Below are positions 10,961 through 23,935 of a stretch of 64,000 nucleotides of DNA, in pieces; the stretch's first letter is position 1, and every line of letters starts with the position of its first letter. Position numbers and translations under genes: made by a program. Where the stretch lies: assembly GCA_051453625.1 (NCBI GenBank), contig JBOZIK010000001.1, forward strand, positions 7,412,687 through 7,476,686. Reading direction: 5' to 3'. A model generated the notes under the pieces. It had not been told where the DNA came from. It saw nothing but the letters and a program-made list of their open reading frames with translations, and made no database searches. Source of the stretch: Welwitschia mirabilis (lineage: Eukaryota; Gnetophyta; Gnetopsida; Welwitschiales).

Positions 10961-12555
10961 CAATAACTTAAGCATATACCTATTTTTATACTAATAATAA
11001 TTACTATAGTATAAGATGTTAGTATTATAATAGTTTTACCTTTTATTTAATTCTATTTAAAGTTACTAATTTATGTAAAATATAGCATTGACATTGTCAG
11101 CAAGTAATTTTAAAAATAGTAAATGCATTTTTGTCCTATATATACCTTTTTAAACTATAAATAAAACTAAACTTATAAATGTGAAAAGTTAGTGCATGAT
11201 GTTAAGAGAATATTATGACATATGATGCTTTTAATTAATATAAAGCACTTACTTTAGCATGGCCTTATATTTCTATTAAATTTTTCTAATACCATCCATT
11301 ATAATTTTTAATATTTTTTTTATAGTTTATAATGACATGCATTATTACGAAATCATGATCAAATATTTATTTAAATAAAATTACATAATTTTTACTTATT
11401 TTTTCAAGTCATTTGAATAGCTACTAGCACATGTAAAACACAAGTTGGTCATTTTCCTACTTGGTTAGACATCCTCATAGAATTTATTACTTAAAAAATG
11501 TAAAATGTTTAAATCAATATTAGAAAGTGTAGATGTAAAATGTTTAAACACATAACATTGAGTTTTAAATTCTAAAGTGAAATACTTAAAAACATTTAAA
11601 GAATCATTAACTCATAATAAGATTTCCTCTAAATTGTTTTTGATAAGAATTGAAACAAGGAGGACTTTCTAGAAAACTTCAAATAAGAAATAGATAGAAA
11701 ATAAATTTTAATAAATAAAAAATATTAGAAAAATTTTCTAATGATATGAATGTAGACATCATTCTTTATCATCATCTTATATGACTAAATTGATGTCTAA
11801 GTTTTTAATGACATGGATATGAACCACATACTAGTCATCAATAATACTAATAATTTTAAGAAACTTATAAAAAGTCATTAAAAATTAGTTAAGAGATAAT
11901 ATAAAATTAAGAAAATTTTATTAATATAGTGGATGGGGTAATCAACATTTACCCCATACGTATGAAGGCCTTACATCTATAAGGTGTACTACATATAACA
12001 TATGTTTTATTTCAAAATTTTCAATAGCATAAGGAGTGAAAAAAAGGAATAAAGGATGTGATAATGTAATTTCATTAAATTAGTTAAACTAAATACAATT
12101 TCACAAATTCAAATTTAAGGTTTAAACTATTTCCATTTCTTATCATTTTCTACTAATTCCACCAAATAGATCATTAACTTTATATGTTACTAGTCTCAAG
12201 ATTTTTGCTTTTGTTTTTAAATTGATTTTTAATTTTCTATGGTATTGCATTTGAAGCTTTCTTATATAATCTCCTTATTATTTAGATTTTTTTTCTTTTT
12301 AAACATAGTTTTATTATCTTTTGAGAACCATGTATCTTTATATTCTCTTTTTATTGTTAATTAATTTATGCATAATGGTAATGTAGCTATCAAGACACAT
12401 TATTCTTTAGAGTCTAGATTCATTGTAAATAATGCTAGAATACATATCAAAACCTACCATTGATGAGTACATCTTAATTTTTACAATTTTAACTCCTTAA
12501 ACTTTAATATATTAAATATTGTAAATTTTTAAATAACAGGTTATGCATTTATTTT
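10961..12555. other. No gene recognised
   Basis: AT-rich, gap-free, stops in all frames. Probably old repeat remnants; I see no protein motif on either strand. Confidence 0.5.
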
Positions 12556-12751
12556 TTTACTAGCTAAAGTTTAATCCTTAAGGTTAGAAGTTCAAATTTC
12601 CATAGAAACCAAGGGTGTGAGGGTGACCCTAACCAAATTCCACATAATCCTTTTAGTGGAGGGCACATACATAGGCTCATAGGATGTGATCAATGCTTTC
12701 ATGTAGTGATGAAATTAAAAAAATAAAAATAAAAATAAAAACAACTAATAC
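12556..12751 (+). mobile_element. tRNA-derived SINE-like element
   Basis: TAGCTAAAGTTTA at about 12561 resembles a pol III A box. About 28 bases on, AGTTCAAATTTCC resembles a B box (GGTTCGAATCC) with CG-to-CA and C-to-T changes. A body of about 110 bases follows (CCAAGGGTGTGAGGGTGACC at 12609 is its most distinctive part). The unit ends in an A-rich tail with AAAAT repeats at 12713-12741. A-box/B-box spacing and tail are those of a tRNA-type SINE. No clear target-site duplication and no second copy were seen in the window, so a chance resemblance remains possible. Confidence 0.5.
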
Positions 12752-15479
12752 TTTATTTTATTTTATAGAACATCTTGAGCCATCTGATCTTTAACCAAAG
12801 GCATAATTTTAAGGATAATGATGCTAATGTCAAATTCATGGAACTATAAGAATTCTAGAGCATGGTGAGTTCTACAAAAATTAGAGTAAAGTTAAGCTAT
12901 AAAATAATAAAATAAAATTAATAGAAAATGAAAAAAAGTCAATTAAATGCTTAAAAATAGCGAATATTATTAAAGGATGTATTAGTAAATAATCTTAATT
13001 TGATTAAACTCAAAAATCTTAATATATCAAGCATGTGAAATTAAATGTAAGGCTTTAATCCTAAGGCTACATAAGCATGAAATACCTCAAGGGTTATAGG
13101 CATCTTATTTTATATTCATTTACTATTCCTCATTGCTTGGTTTTCCCTTCTTATTTTTCTTCCATTTTTCCTCATTTTTCATTATGATCATTATGGATTC
13201 CATGGCTATAATGAGGGTTTTTATCTTAGCATAAGTTTATAAGCCTCTTTTTTTATCTCACGCACATATGAATGATTATTTCATAATGTCTCTTTGTTAT
13301 AAAGGCTAAGGATATACATTAAAGTGCATTTTTATTTACTGTAGTATTTACATTATTGGTTACTGTAATTTGATCTATTATTAGATCTAGCTTTTTTTTT
13401 TTTTGTTTTAAACATTAGTGTAGTTGTGATTAGTTGCATTACAATAGACCATTTTTTATATTTCTTCACTTTTATTTATTCTACTTTAATTATTTTAATA
13501 TTTTTAAGATTTTATTATGGAAAATTTTTTATGTGTTGGGATTTATAATATCTTTTATGCTTTTCTATTATCCCTAAATTTCATTATAAGATGATGAATA
13601 TAAAAATCATGGTAATATTTTAATCTCACAAGTCCTTTTCTTTGCATTTATGACATTTGAAAGATATATTAGATAATCTATGACTTATTCATAAAATCCT
13701 CATTAATAAATGATCTATTATTTTGAATGGAGAAGATGATGTTGACTTTGTGAATTATTTTTTTAGGCTTACATGATTATCTATTTTGTAAATAATATTT
13801 TTTAGTACTTAATACGATAAGCTTTTTAATATTATTATCTTGTTGTAATTCTTAAAATATTTTTACTTTCTTTTCTTAATGATATGATTTAAAAATTATG
13901 AGTCTTGAAATTTGCTTTTGATCCTTGTGGTAAAAATGACAATTAGAGTTTCTTAATTTATATGATAATCCTAGATTTTATTCTAATCTATTAACTTTGC
14001 CTTAACTATTAACGAATATTTCTATATCTTACTTTGAATATCAATTATCAAGCAAAGTAAGTTTTAATCCTATTGTCAAGTATTTTCATTATTATTATCT
14101 TGCTTACTTAAAAAAATCTCTTTTAACAATTTTACATTTTTTCCTACTCTATTATTATCAAAATTAAAATTTTTTTAGAAAAATACTATTTTGTAGGAAC
14201 AAGGAGCATCTAGAACAAGGAGTACTTGAATCTACAAAGTGCTTATCTGAGCTCTTCTACATTGGATTTTACTTCTACCTGGGTGTACTCTTTCTCATTT
14301 TTGTTTTTACTAGCACCAAAGAGTATAGGATTTAAAGTCTCTATTTTCATATCACATGCCTTTCCACATCATTTTTTCATTATTAATAGTTAATCTGTGA
14401 TTTTATTATATCATAATTGATTTTTTCATAAATTATTTTATTAAGAACCCTATTCAAGATAATCTAATTTTGTAATTTCTTCCTTTTATATTCTCTATTA
14501 TATTTTATTCCAAAATTGACTGGCATCATTATCTATTCTTATGAAATCACTATCCTTTTTCTGTATTTTCTATCATTCAAAATAAAATTATTTCTTTTAT
14601 TATTTTATCCATCTTAAATTAGAAATTTATTGTAAAAAATACTTATCACTCCACTTAACCTCTCATGCATTATTGGATTTTAACCTCTACTAATAAAGTT
14701 TACAAAGAATTTGATGAAGAATAACATTACTTTAAACTCCTTTTAAATGATTTTAATAAGTATTATACTAAGTCCTCTTTTGAAACTAATAAAACTTTAA
14801 CATCTCAATCCCAAAATCCGAAGTTCTTAGGATATCATTTAGTATATGTAAACATGTTTGAAGAGGATTAAAAAATAGTATCTATTCAATTTCTTATAAT
14901 AAAACATTGAAAGATCTATGATCATCAAAAAGATTTTCTATTTTTTAGATGGTTTTTCATATCCACACAAATTATTTTAAAATAAAATCATTGATAACTA
15001 ATATTTTTCTTAAAATATTATTATTGTAGTTAAGAAGANNNNNNNNNNNNNNNNNNNNNNNNNNNNNNNNNNNNNNNNNNNNNNNNNNNNNNNNNNNNNN
15101 NNNNNNNNNNNNNNNNNNNNNNNNNNNNNNNNNNNNNNNNNNNNNNNNNNNNNNNNNNNNNNNNNNNNNNNNNNNNNNNNNNNNNNNNNNNNNNNNNNNN
15201 NNNNNNNNNNNNNNNNNNNNNNNNNNNNNNNNNNNNNNNNNNNNNNNNNNNNNNNNNNNNNNNNNNNNNNNNNNNNNNNNNNNNNNNNNNNNNNNNNNNN
15301 NNNNNNNNNNNNNNNNNNTTAACATCTTAATCCCAAAATCTGAAGTGCTTAGGATATCATTTAGTAGATGTAAACATGTTTGAAGAGGATAAAAAATAGT
15401 ATCTATTTAATTTTTTTATAATAAAACATTAAAAGCTCCATGATCATCAAAAAGCTTTTCTATTTTTTAGATGGTTTTA
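12752..15479. other. No gene recognised; possible leader/LTR of element E
   Basis: Sits upstream of a plus-strand gypsy gag, so it may include that element's LTR and leader. No matching second LTR or primer site was found in the window. 15319-15560 repeats about 14785-15038 around the 280-N gap 15039-15318, a redundant flank rather than a tandem repeat. Confidence 0.4.
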
Positions 15480-16680
15480 CATATCCACAAAAATTATTTT
15501 AAAATAAAATCATCGATTACTAATATTTTTCTTAAAATTTTATGATTGTAGTTTAGAAGATTCATATGAACATGTCCTTGAGTCTAAAGTTCTCATGTCA
15601 ACTATTTCATAAGGATGTGACCAAAATGATATGATTAAGTTAAAAATATTTTAATTTTCTTTGAAAGAGAAGGTAAAAACCTATTTACATTCCTTAAACT
15701 ATTTATTAATTTAGATTAAAAAAGATCTCGATCATGATTTTTTAAAGAAATATTCTCTAGCATACAAAACCCATGAATTAAGACATAATATTTTTGATTT
15801 CACACGACATGATAATAAGATTTTCTATTAATAGTTTAACTATTTTAGTGATTTATTGATGAAATTCCTTAGCATGATTTTGAATCATGGTAAATTATAA
15901 GCATTTTCTATGAATTTTTAGCAACATAAAATAGAAAAATAATTGAGATGATGAGTGTAGGAACTTTTATATTTAAAGAAATCGAGGCAGCTTAAGGTAC
16001 ATTAGAATGCATAGTAGAGAGTATAGTGAGTTGAAAAAGGTTATGTAAAGTGAAAGACATATCTAAGAAAAGCTAACCATCTAATTCTAGTATAGATAGA
16101 GATATTTTTCAACTTGATAATAAGTTTAATATGAGTAGAAAACTTAATACCATAGTCAAATGTTTGGAACAACTTAAAACATCTAAACAACTTGAAGCTA
16201 GTTGAGCTTTCATTTGTGCCATATGTACCTCTGATGAATATGAAACTATTGAATGTCCTTCTTCTCCTATATATTAAAATATAAGGGATGAATAGGAAAA
16301 TAGTTTACTAGCTAGAAGACTCTTTTTTTCGATGATAATCTTTTTTCAGAGAAATACATACAATCTTAAATTGAAAAATCACCCTCGATTTTCTTAGAAA
16401 ACTTTAAAAAATAATGCATCTACTTTATAAAGGTCTAGTAAATCATACTATAAGCCATTGAAGAATGTTTTAAAGTAATTTATTATAATCAAAACTATAA
16501 CCAATGATACATAAGTTGAGATTAGTAAATAAATGGAAAAATGTGTTTAATGTTTAAAAAAAGAAATGAAGAAATTCACTCAAACAACCTCACACATGTT
16601 TTCCTCATTAAAACAAGGAAATAAAGATAAGGTTTTAGTTCAACCTATACATTGCATTAACTTTCTAGCAATAAAAAAAA
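15480..16680 (+). pseudogene. Element E: Ty3-gypsy gag remnant
   Basis: The plus-strand frame from about 15640 reads FSLKEKVKTYLHSLNY, then KKDLDHDFLKKY, AYKTHELRHNIFDFTRHD. This matches Retrotrans_gag (LRLFPFSLKxxAKxWLxSL...FLxKYFPxxKTxxLRxxIxxFxQ). After a frameshift, 15880-15960 gives an NHGKL...FYEF-like stretch and EMMSVGTF, equivalent to HHGLxxWxxxxxFYxGL...DxxxxGxF. Near 16215-16255 FICAICTSDEYETIECP keeps the CxxC...C spacing of the following cysteine cluster. Near 16565 EMKKFTQTTSHMFSSLKQ continues as the gag tail does. Plus-strand orientation separates it from minus-strand pol F. Stops replace many expected Gln/Trp codons. No protease or RT of this element is visible downstream. Confidence 0.7.
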
Positions 16681-18949
16681 ATTTTTAATTTATTTATTTT
16701 ATATTTATAAATACTCTATAAAAATTCCAATATGAATAGAATTCTCTAAGGGTAGTAATGTATGATTCAAAAAAAAAATAAATTTCTAGATAATGTGAAG
16801 GAGGTTAGTTTAAGTAAAACTATAATTACATAAGAAAGAAAACTATTTTCATTTTCAAAATTAAAGTTAATAAATCAAAGAATTTAGACTTTAACAAATT
16901 TAAACATATTCCTTAAATAAAATACTTATGAAAATTATTTATTGTTGAGAACTTGATTGACTATGAATAAATTTCTAAGTGATGAAATGAATTTACTATA
17001 AAAATGTAATAAATACTTAAGAGGTAAGTTTAGATTGAAAAAGCTAGTAAATCTTCTTTACACATAGAAATGAATTAGGTTTAAAAATACTAATATCAAT
17101 TTATTTATTACTTTTTCTTATTATTCTTTTAGATCTAACCTCTATATAACGTTTTTCTTTTCATTTTCATAAGGAAAATGAAGCCATATCTTGGAAGGTT
17201 AGCATAGAAGAATAAAGTGAATNNNNNNNNNNNNNNNNNNNNNNNNNNNNNNNNNNNNNNNNNNNNNNNNNNNNNNNNNNNNNNNNNNNNNNNNNNNNNN
17301 NNNNNNNNNNNNNNNNNNNNNNTTGTTGAGAACTTGATTGACTATGAATAAATTTCTAAGTGATGAAATGAATTTACTATAAAAATGTGATAAGCACATA
17401 AGAGATAAGTTTAGATTGAAAAAGCTAGTAAATCTTCTTTACACATAGAAATGAATTAGGTTTAATAATACTAATATTAATTTCTTTATTGCTTTTTCTT
17501 ATTATTCTTTTAGATCTACCTTTTATATAACATTTTCCTTTTCATTTTGAAGCCATATCTTGGAAGGTTAGGGTNNNNNNNNNNNNNNNNNNNNNNNNNN
17601 NNNNNNNNNNNNNNNNNNNNNNNNNNNNNNNNNNNNNNNNNNNNNNNNNNNNNNNNNNNNNNNNNNNNNNNNNNTATAAGAATACTGTGGAACATTGAGA
17701 TAAAGTTCTAAAAGTTAAAAATAAATAAAATGAAAGGTTATAAAGAAAAATGAAGGAGAATCAAGATGGAAATGAGAATTAGGAATATGATTTAAAATTA
17801 TTTCAAAGAGTGTATTAAGAAGGATTCTATTCTAAAACTAATCTAACAATGTATTAGAGGGTGTCTAATATAGTTTAGAAAATCTTGATAAGGGGTCTAA
17901 ACATAATGAAACCTCCATAAAATATGATGGTCTTAAAAATGAAAATATAAAAATAAATCTATGGTTACATATATAAATACAAATTTATTTTCACTACAAA
18001 TTTACCCTCATCTTGATATGAAATGGGAACATTTTATATTAAAAGTAATAGTTAAGTAAAGGATAAAGCTAGAACTTTCTCTTCTTCAATAGGAGGAACT
18101 TATCTAGAGGTAATTTAATCATTGAAAAGATTGAAGATCAAAATCCTAGATAATATTTTTAAAAATAAAATGGATGGATTTTTTCATGGTCCCATAGATT
18201 TTAATTTTTGTGTAAAATCAATGTTCTAAGGCATTAGCTATTTGAATTCTTCTATTTATTAAATCTTAAATTTTTTTAATGAGCCCGTGTATCACACATC
18301 TATTCAAACATGCTAAACATTTTTTTTATAAGAAAAAAATCCATAGAAAAGATGAAATCCATTCATAATAGATAAATGATAAATATTAAAGGAAGCTGTA
18401 TATTAGAATAATAAATCAAATATGAAAGAAGAAAAAGATTAGCAATAAAAGTATTTTGAATATAAGGAATCTATAGGTTCTTTTTCTTTAATGTCAAATA
18501 TTTTAATTTGTAAGTACTTCGGTTATATTTTTAAAAAATTATAAATGGATCTAACTACTTTAGGAAAATTTTCAAACTTTATTCTATCGAATTAGCCTTA
18601 AAAACAAGGTCAATAATATTTTATACTTTTGGTTTAAAATGTATATTGTAAGATTTACCATCATGTTTTTGGTATATTTGACTTATTTCCAAATCTTTAA
18701 GTTCTTTTTATCTCATATCACTAGTTATGTGAGTTATGATCATTTTGATGATCAATAAAATTTAAATCTTCTATTAGAGTTTTGAAATTTAAACTTAAGT
18801 AAGAAGAATAGATTTTGTACCTTAAGTTAATTGAAATGTTGAACTACATGTTACTACTTTTTTAAAAATAAAAACACAACAAGCTCATAAAACATAACTA
18901 ATTTTTTTGGATCAAGAATTAGGATTAGTTGATAGTACTTCTTTTAGAT
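16681..18949. other. No gene recognised; redundant contig between two gaps
   Basis: The 252-base piece 17323-17574, bounded by two 100-N gaps, repeats 16943-17199 nearly throughout, so it is a redundant contig. 17675-18949 shows no motif; it may contain the 3-prime untranslated end or LTR of element F (minus strand). Confidence 0.45.
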
Positions 18950-21900
18950 GATTGTAATAGTTTCATTTATGGATCTCACTCATTTGTTTATCTATTGATA
19001 CCTCAGGGTTAAAAAGGAGTATTTTGTTCCAAATGTTTTAAGAAATAATTCAATTTTAATGGATTTAACTTAAGAACCATTTTCTATAGTTAATACATAT
19101 GTAATTATAAATATTTTAATTATGTAATTAAGCATAAACTTTTGTGTTTTCTTAGTTGATGTTTTTCATAATGGAATGACTCCCATCCATATAGAGAAAT
19201 ACTCTAAAATAAATTCATGTTATTTGGAAGATGGAGGATTAATGAGTTTATTCAATTTCTATTTTTTGAAAACCCATATTGGAATAAATGACAATAACTC
19301 ATTAAAAGACTTGTGAATTCTTGATTAAAACATATGGCAAGTATTGCATTTCCTAAGAAGGTTATGATATTCTTGGCTTGTGATTTATCGAAAATATCTT
19401 CAACATAATAAATTAATAATTATAGATTTTCTATTTGGTGGGTTCCATAAAAACCAAAGTGTTTACTTTTAATACATAAGTAGCTTCTTTAAATTTTAAA
19501 GAGTAAAGAGAAATTTGTCAAAATATTTTTCAAATAGTTGATTTTAGATCAAAGAAAGCCTATAGCTCATCTCTAAAATTACATTATTACACAAGTAATA
19601 AATCATCTAGAATTTTTTATGCTGCAAGTACTTAATCATGAAGGTATGCCACCAATCAAGTTGGTAAGGATATTTTATTATTTTTGATATATCATGTGTT
19701 TGCAATTTTTTTGTCTATGAAACTATTGATTTGAGAATGTCATAAATAAATGCATGTAAAACTATCTCTGTGATTATCAAGTTTAGTGTGTTTTTTTGGT
19801 ATAGAATTATTTAATAATCATTTAATCGAATAAGCATATATTTTATCTTTGCCATTTAGTTCTATAAAATTTCAAATTTATGATCATATTTACTAATAGG
19901 ATTCTTTATTATAAGTTGTGAAAATCCAAAAACTTTAAATTTGAGAGATTTAAACTAATAGTGACTTTGATTTCTCTAGATAAAACTTCATAGTTAACAA
20001 TATTATTGATACAAGTAAATCTTAATTTGAAACTCATAAGAACATGTGTGACAATTTAGAAAGAATAGTTTTCATATAGATCCTCCATTTTAGATGTTCT
20101 ATCAAAATACATGTAATTATCCTACGACTTTTTGACTCATATAACATGAATATCATCATCAAAAAATTAGTTTTTTTTCCATCTTCATCTTGATTGTTTC
20201 CTTCAATCAGTATAGTGACATTCTCTATGATATACTTACTTTTTATTGTCTTTTAATAATTGAACATAAGATCAATCTTAGTGAGAATTAAAGATCATCT
20301 TGTAAGTCTTGCATTGTTAATGGAATATTTTAATAGATGTTTTAAGATATTTTACTTTTTAATGAAAATTATCTTACTTGCAATCATGTAATGTCAAAAC
20401 TCTTATGATGCAAAGACTAAGTTGAGAAATGACTTTTCTGAATATGTGTAATTTTTCTCATACTAGTGGAAATTCTAACTTATGTAATAAATTGGATGAT
20501 CTCTATTCTACTTATTTCTTTGAAAGATAATAAAACTTATAAAACTTAGACCATGAGCTAAATATAGGTCGAAAGATTACGCAGGTTATGATGAACTTAG
20601 AATAGGATGAGAAGTAAGATATTTTTTAATATTTTCAAGTACTTTCTAATAGTCTTCATCCCAAACAAATTTTATGTTTTTTTTTAAGTAGATCCATAAA
20701 GGGTTCACAATTATTAGTCATAGTTGAAATAAATCTCTTCCTAAATTTAATGCTTCCTTATAATCCACAATTCCTTAATACTTTTAGGTGGACAAACTTT
20801 TGTGATATTTTCCTTTATTAAAATCNNNNNNNNNNNNNNNNNNNNNNNNNNNNNNNNNNNNNNNNNNNNNNNNNNNNNNNNNNNNNNNNNNNNNNNNNNN
20901 NNNNNNNNNNNNNNNNNNNNNNNNNCTTTTGTGATATTTTCCTTTCTTAAAATCTATCTCTATATCATGTTTTAAGACTATGAATGAAAGTACCTTTTTT
21001 AAAGGAAATCCAAATATAAACCAGTTTGGGTTGAGTCTAAAATTAAATCTCCTCTCTCTTTGAAATAATTAATTTAAATTGTCTAAATATTTTTGAACTT
21101 TAAATGATTATTTGATTATCATCAATTTTATTCTTAACATTATTATGAATAAGATTGTGGAAGATGTATTTTATGACCTTTTAATAAGTTGCATCAACAT
21201 TCTTTGATCAAAGGACATCATAGTATAATAAAAATACATCCTAAGTAGTAATAAAAGTAGTTTTATGTTCACCTTCTAGTTTGGTAGATATTTGGTTATA
21301 AATAGAATGACCATCCATAAAAGAAAGAAGCTCGTAACAATAGTGTTATCAATTAAAATTTGAAACTAGGTAATCATTTCTGAAAGTTACCTTGTTTAAA
21401 TTATTTAATTCAATGCCAATTCTAATGTCTTAAGTATTTTTTATTACAACAAAGATGTTAAATATGTAGTTGAAGTAGTCTATAGCATAAATCAAACTAA
21501 TTGTCAGTAATCTTTCAATATCCTCTTTTACAACAAGTGCTACTTTCAAGTTTAATCTGTTAACTTTTTGTTTGATGGGAACATTGAGTTTAAGCATAAT
21601 GTTATGCATAATAATAAATTTTCGATCTTGAGTATATTCTTCTAATGCCAAGAAAATATATGTTTGTTTTGGAATAACATTGTTTCTAGTTATAATTTCA
21701 CTTGCAAAGTGGTTTAATCATTGATGCTTAGGTTATGTTTGAGGTTTGCAGGGTTCACTTAATAGTTGTACATTGGTATTTCTTACCTTTCACAAAAGGT
21801 TATTATTTTTTTTTCAATGACTAAATGGTTTCATATGCTTCTTAGTCATGTTGGGTGGAAATTATAAAGAGAACACATTATGAATACAAGAATCCTAAAT

Positions 21901-22030
21901 CACTGTAATTAGAAATCAAATTGAAATTAACATAGCTCTCAATGATTTGTTTAATGTACATAGCCCTCAAGGGTTTACCTTGCAATTTATTAATCATGTT
22001 TTATGTTTTGTAATCAAAATTACCCTTAAA
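18950..22030 (-). pseudogene. Element F: Ty3-gypsy pol (RT, RNase H, integrase) remnant
   Basis: Read on the minus strand. RT: near 21600-21430 VPIKQKVNRLNLKVALVVKE and SLIYAIDYFNYIFNI, then RIGIELNNLNK, ELLSFMDGHSIYNQI and TTFITT near 21400-21240, in the order VKQKxRR...FRDLNK...LSFMDxxSGYNQI. After a broken palm come RLNPNWFIFGFPLKKVLSFIV near 21010. RNase H: FVWDEDYQKVLENIKKYL, then DLYLAHG and HPIYYIS near 20680-20470. Integrase: INPPSSKxHEFIL and IWMGVIPL near 19250-19150, as in the core before the DDE residues. The sequence is riddled with stops. The upstream end stops at the edge of element C at 22031, so gag and protease were separated or lost. The LSFMDxxSGYNQI form suggests a Tat/Athila-type lineage (inference). 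A 100-N gap at 20826 has a 29-base redundant flank. Confidence 0.8.
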
Positions 22031-22483
22031 CTAAAGGATTTAGTTAAGCCATACAACCACAAGGATGTATTAAATACAAAGTATAATAGCATAAACATAA
22101 ATAATAAAAAAGTATAATAAAAGTCTTAATAGTAGAATAACTAGTATAGGAGAATTCTTTGCAAGAATTAATAATGCCTTCTTAAGGTCTTACTAAGGGT
22201 TACCCCAACATACAAGGGATGCCTTTCTAGGTCTTACTCCAACCACTTTATCTTGTTTTTTTTCTTTTTTTTCTTTTTTTTTTTTTTGAGATCTAACAAT
22301 CATCCAAAATGATTAAATAAATTCTTCTTGTAAGTCTTTAAATGAATGTGACTTTTGGTAAGGCACATGATGTTTAGGATAGTTGCATTTTTTTAAAAGA
22401 AACCACTTTAATTAAATATTACATATAATATATATTGTATGTAATAATCATATGAAATGTGATTATAAAGTCACTCAAATACA
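22031..22483 (-). repeat. Element C 3-prime LTR
   Basis: About 453 bp. Matches 24561-25054 at several blocks: TTACTCCAACCACTTTATCTTG (22225) with TTACTCCAATCATTTCATCTTG (24820), the AATCATCCAAAATGATT block, and AATAATCATATGAAATGTG near the outer end. A long T/C tract at 22256-22289 is only in this copy. Divergence is substantial, so insertion is not recent. Confidence 0.65.
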
Positions 22484-22689
22484 TTTTTCAGCTGAAAGAC
22501 ATTTTGCTAAAATTAAACTCATAACCACAAAATTATAAAAGCATTAATCATTTATTAAAGGCTTTTCCCCCCAAAAATCAAACTCACAATGTCAAAGATA
22601 GTCACTAGAACAATGTTCACTATAAAATTATCTTTAAAAATAAACTGCATTACTTTTATTGTCATTTTTTAATTCATTCTGAATAATCC

Positions 22690-23470
22690 CGTACATACAC
22701 CTTCATGCAATCCTTCCTGGAGAAGTAGATAGCCTCACTCACGCCAAATGTCTTTATATTTCTTCAGTCCCCATCTCCATCTCTCGCACCATCGCCATCG
22801 CCACCACCACCGACGTTCGGCAAAAGCTTCTCAGCAATATCCGACGGCACCCTGGATACAGCGACACACTGTGTTGAGGCTATTTCCTTGCCGTTCTTGC
22901 TTTCATTTTCGCTGAAGAGCTTTGACGATCATCTTTCATCTTCTGCGCTCTCAAGCCCACACAATTCACGAGACGCTCAGGCCTGGTTCTCCCGATTGCA
23001 GCGAAGAACGAGCCGTTGCACCGCCGTCGACCACTCTTACATTCACTCACTGTGTCCACCGCATCACGCACGGAGACCAATCCGCATGAAAGAGGCAATC
23101 CCATTCGATTGTGTAGAGCTTGAAGCAACAGCACAGGCCCTCTCTATCACATAAGGACACCCTTGTGCGTACCGCTGCTAGTCCAACTCTCAAAGGCCGA
23201 CGGCCACTTCTCTGGAGCCTTCCATCTCTCCTTCATCGCGCTGAAAATCTCCAAAGAGCGAAAATTCGGATTGTCGCATCTGTTTCGAACAATTATCTTC
23301 TGGGGATGTTCATCGGCGACTGTAAGAAATATCATCAGATTGAGGTGTGCAGTGGCGCCGGTAGAGTATTTTGCCAAGCTCATCACCATGTAAATGACAC
23401 AAGACGCTCCACCAAGGCCAGACGCAGTCTGCAACGCCTGTCTCTTGGTCGCTTCTCATGGACAAAGAAT
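22690..23470. other. GC- and CpG-rich block inside element C
   Basis: 22741-23460 has 371 G+C in 720 bases (51.5%), against about 17-33% in the lines on either side. I count about 46 CpG, where neighbouring 700-base stretches hold only a few. The longest minus-strand frame (stop to stop, 23458-23147) carries a hydrophobic stretch, GGASCVIYMVMSLAKYS, then LNLMIFLTVA. The next minus frame (23134-22880) is basic. Plus-strand frames of 76-139 codons also exist, as expected in GC-rich DNA. I do not recognise any family. Options are a captured host gene fragment (exon or promoter-type CpG island), a younger insertion, or a chimeric contig. It ends sharply at about 22690 and 23465. Confidence 0.6.
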
Positions 23471-23935
23471 TTCATTAGATCCTTTTTTACCCTTATATTT
23501 TATTTTAATATTAAACTTTTTCTTTTTGACCTTCACTAATATAATAATCACATGACCATTTCTTTTCATATGAGCTAATCCATACATCTTCTGAGGGACA
23601 TATCTCTTCAAATGGATTATTGTTTGTTCACAACTCTTCGTTTGGATACTAAGTATGTGCAACTTCAAGAAGGTCATCATCAAATATAGGCATGGGCCTT
23701 TTTTTTTTAATCATTTATTTCAACACTTCTCTTCTAGGTTCTCCTTCAACCATGTTTTCATCATCAACTTCAAAGACTTTATCACAATAAAAAACTCATG
23801 ATCATTTCCATCAATTTTCTCATCACAACCTTTGACCTCTCATAAATCCACTCTTGGGTATCAAGGACATCTTTAAAATATGTCATTCTTCAAGCTGTAG
23901 GGTAGCAACTCCCACTTAAGAGTCATCATCTGTCC

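Noticed and set aside
22561-22572. G6A4-type polypurine tract for element C
   Set aside because: It lies about 78 bases from the best LTR edge; a true tract should abut it, unless the edge is wrong.
23270-23310. CRICFEQL in one plus frame, like a RING-type finger
   Set aside because: Only one CxxC pair; the frame then stops and no further metal ligands follow.
22690-23470. Organellar DNA insertion as the source of the GC-rich block
   Set aside because: No plastid or mitochondrial gene, rRNA or tRNA feature recognised; not excluded without a search.
22888-23539. Plus-strand frames in the GC-rich island as genes
   Set aside because: GC-rich DNA is open in several frames on both strands; no family recognised, no start context or splice evidence.
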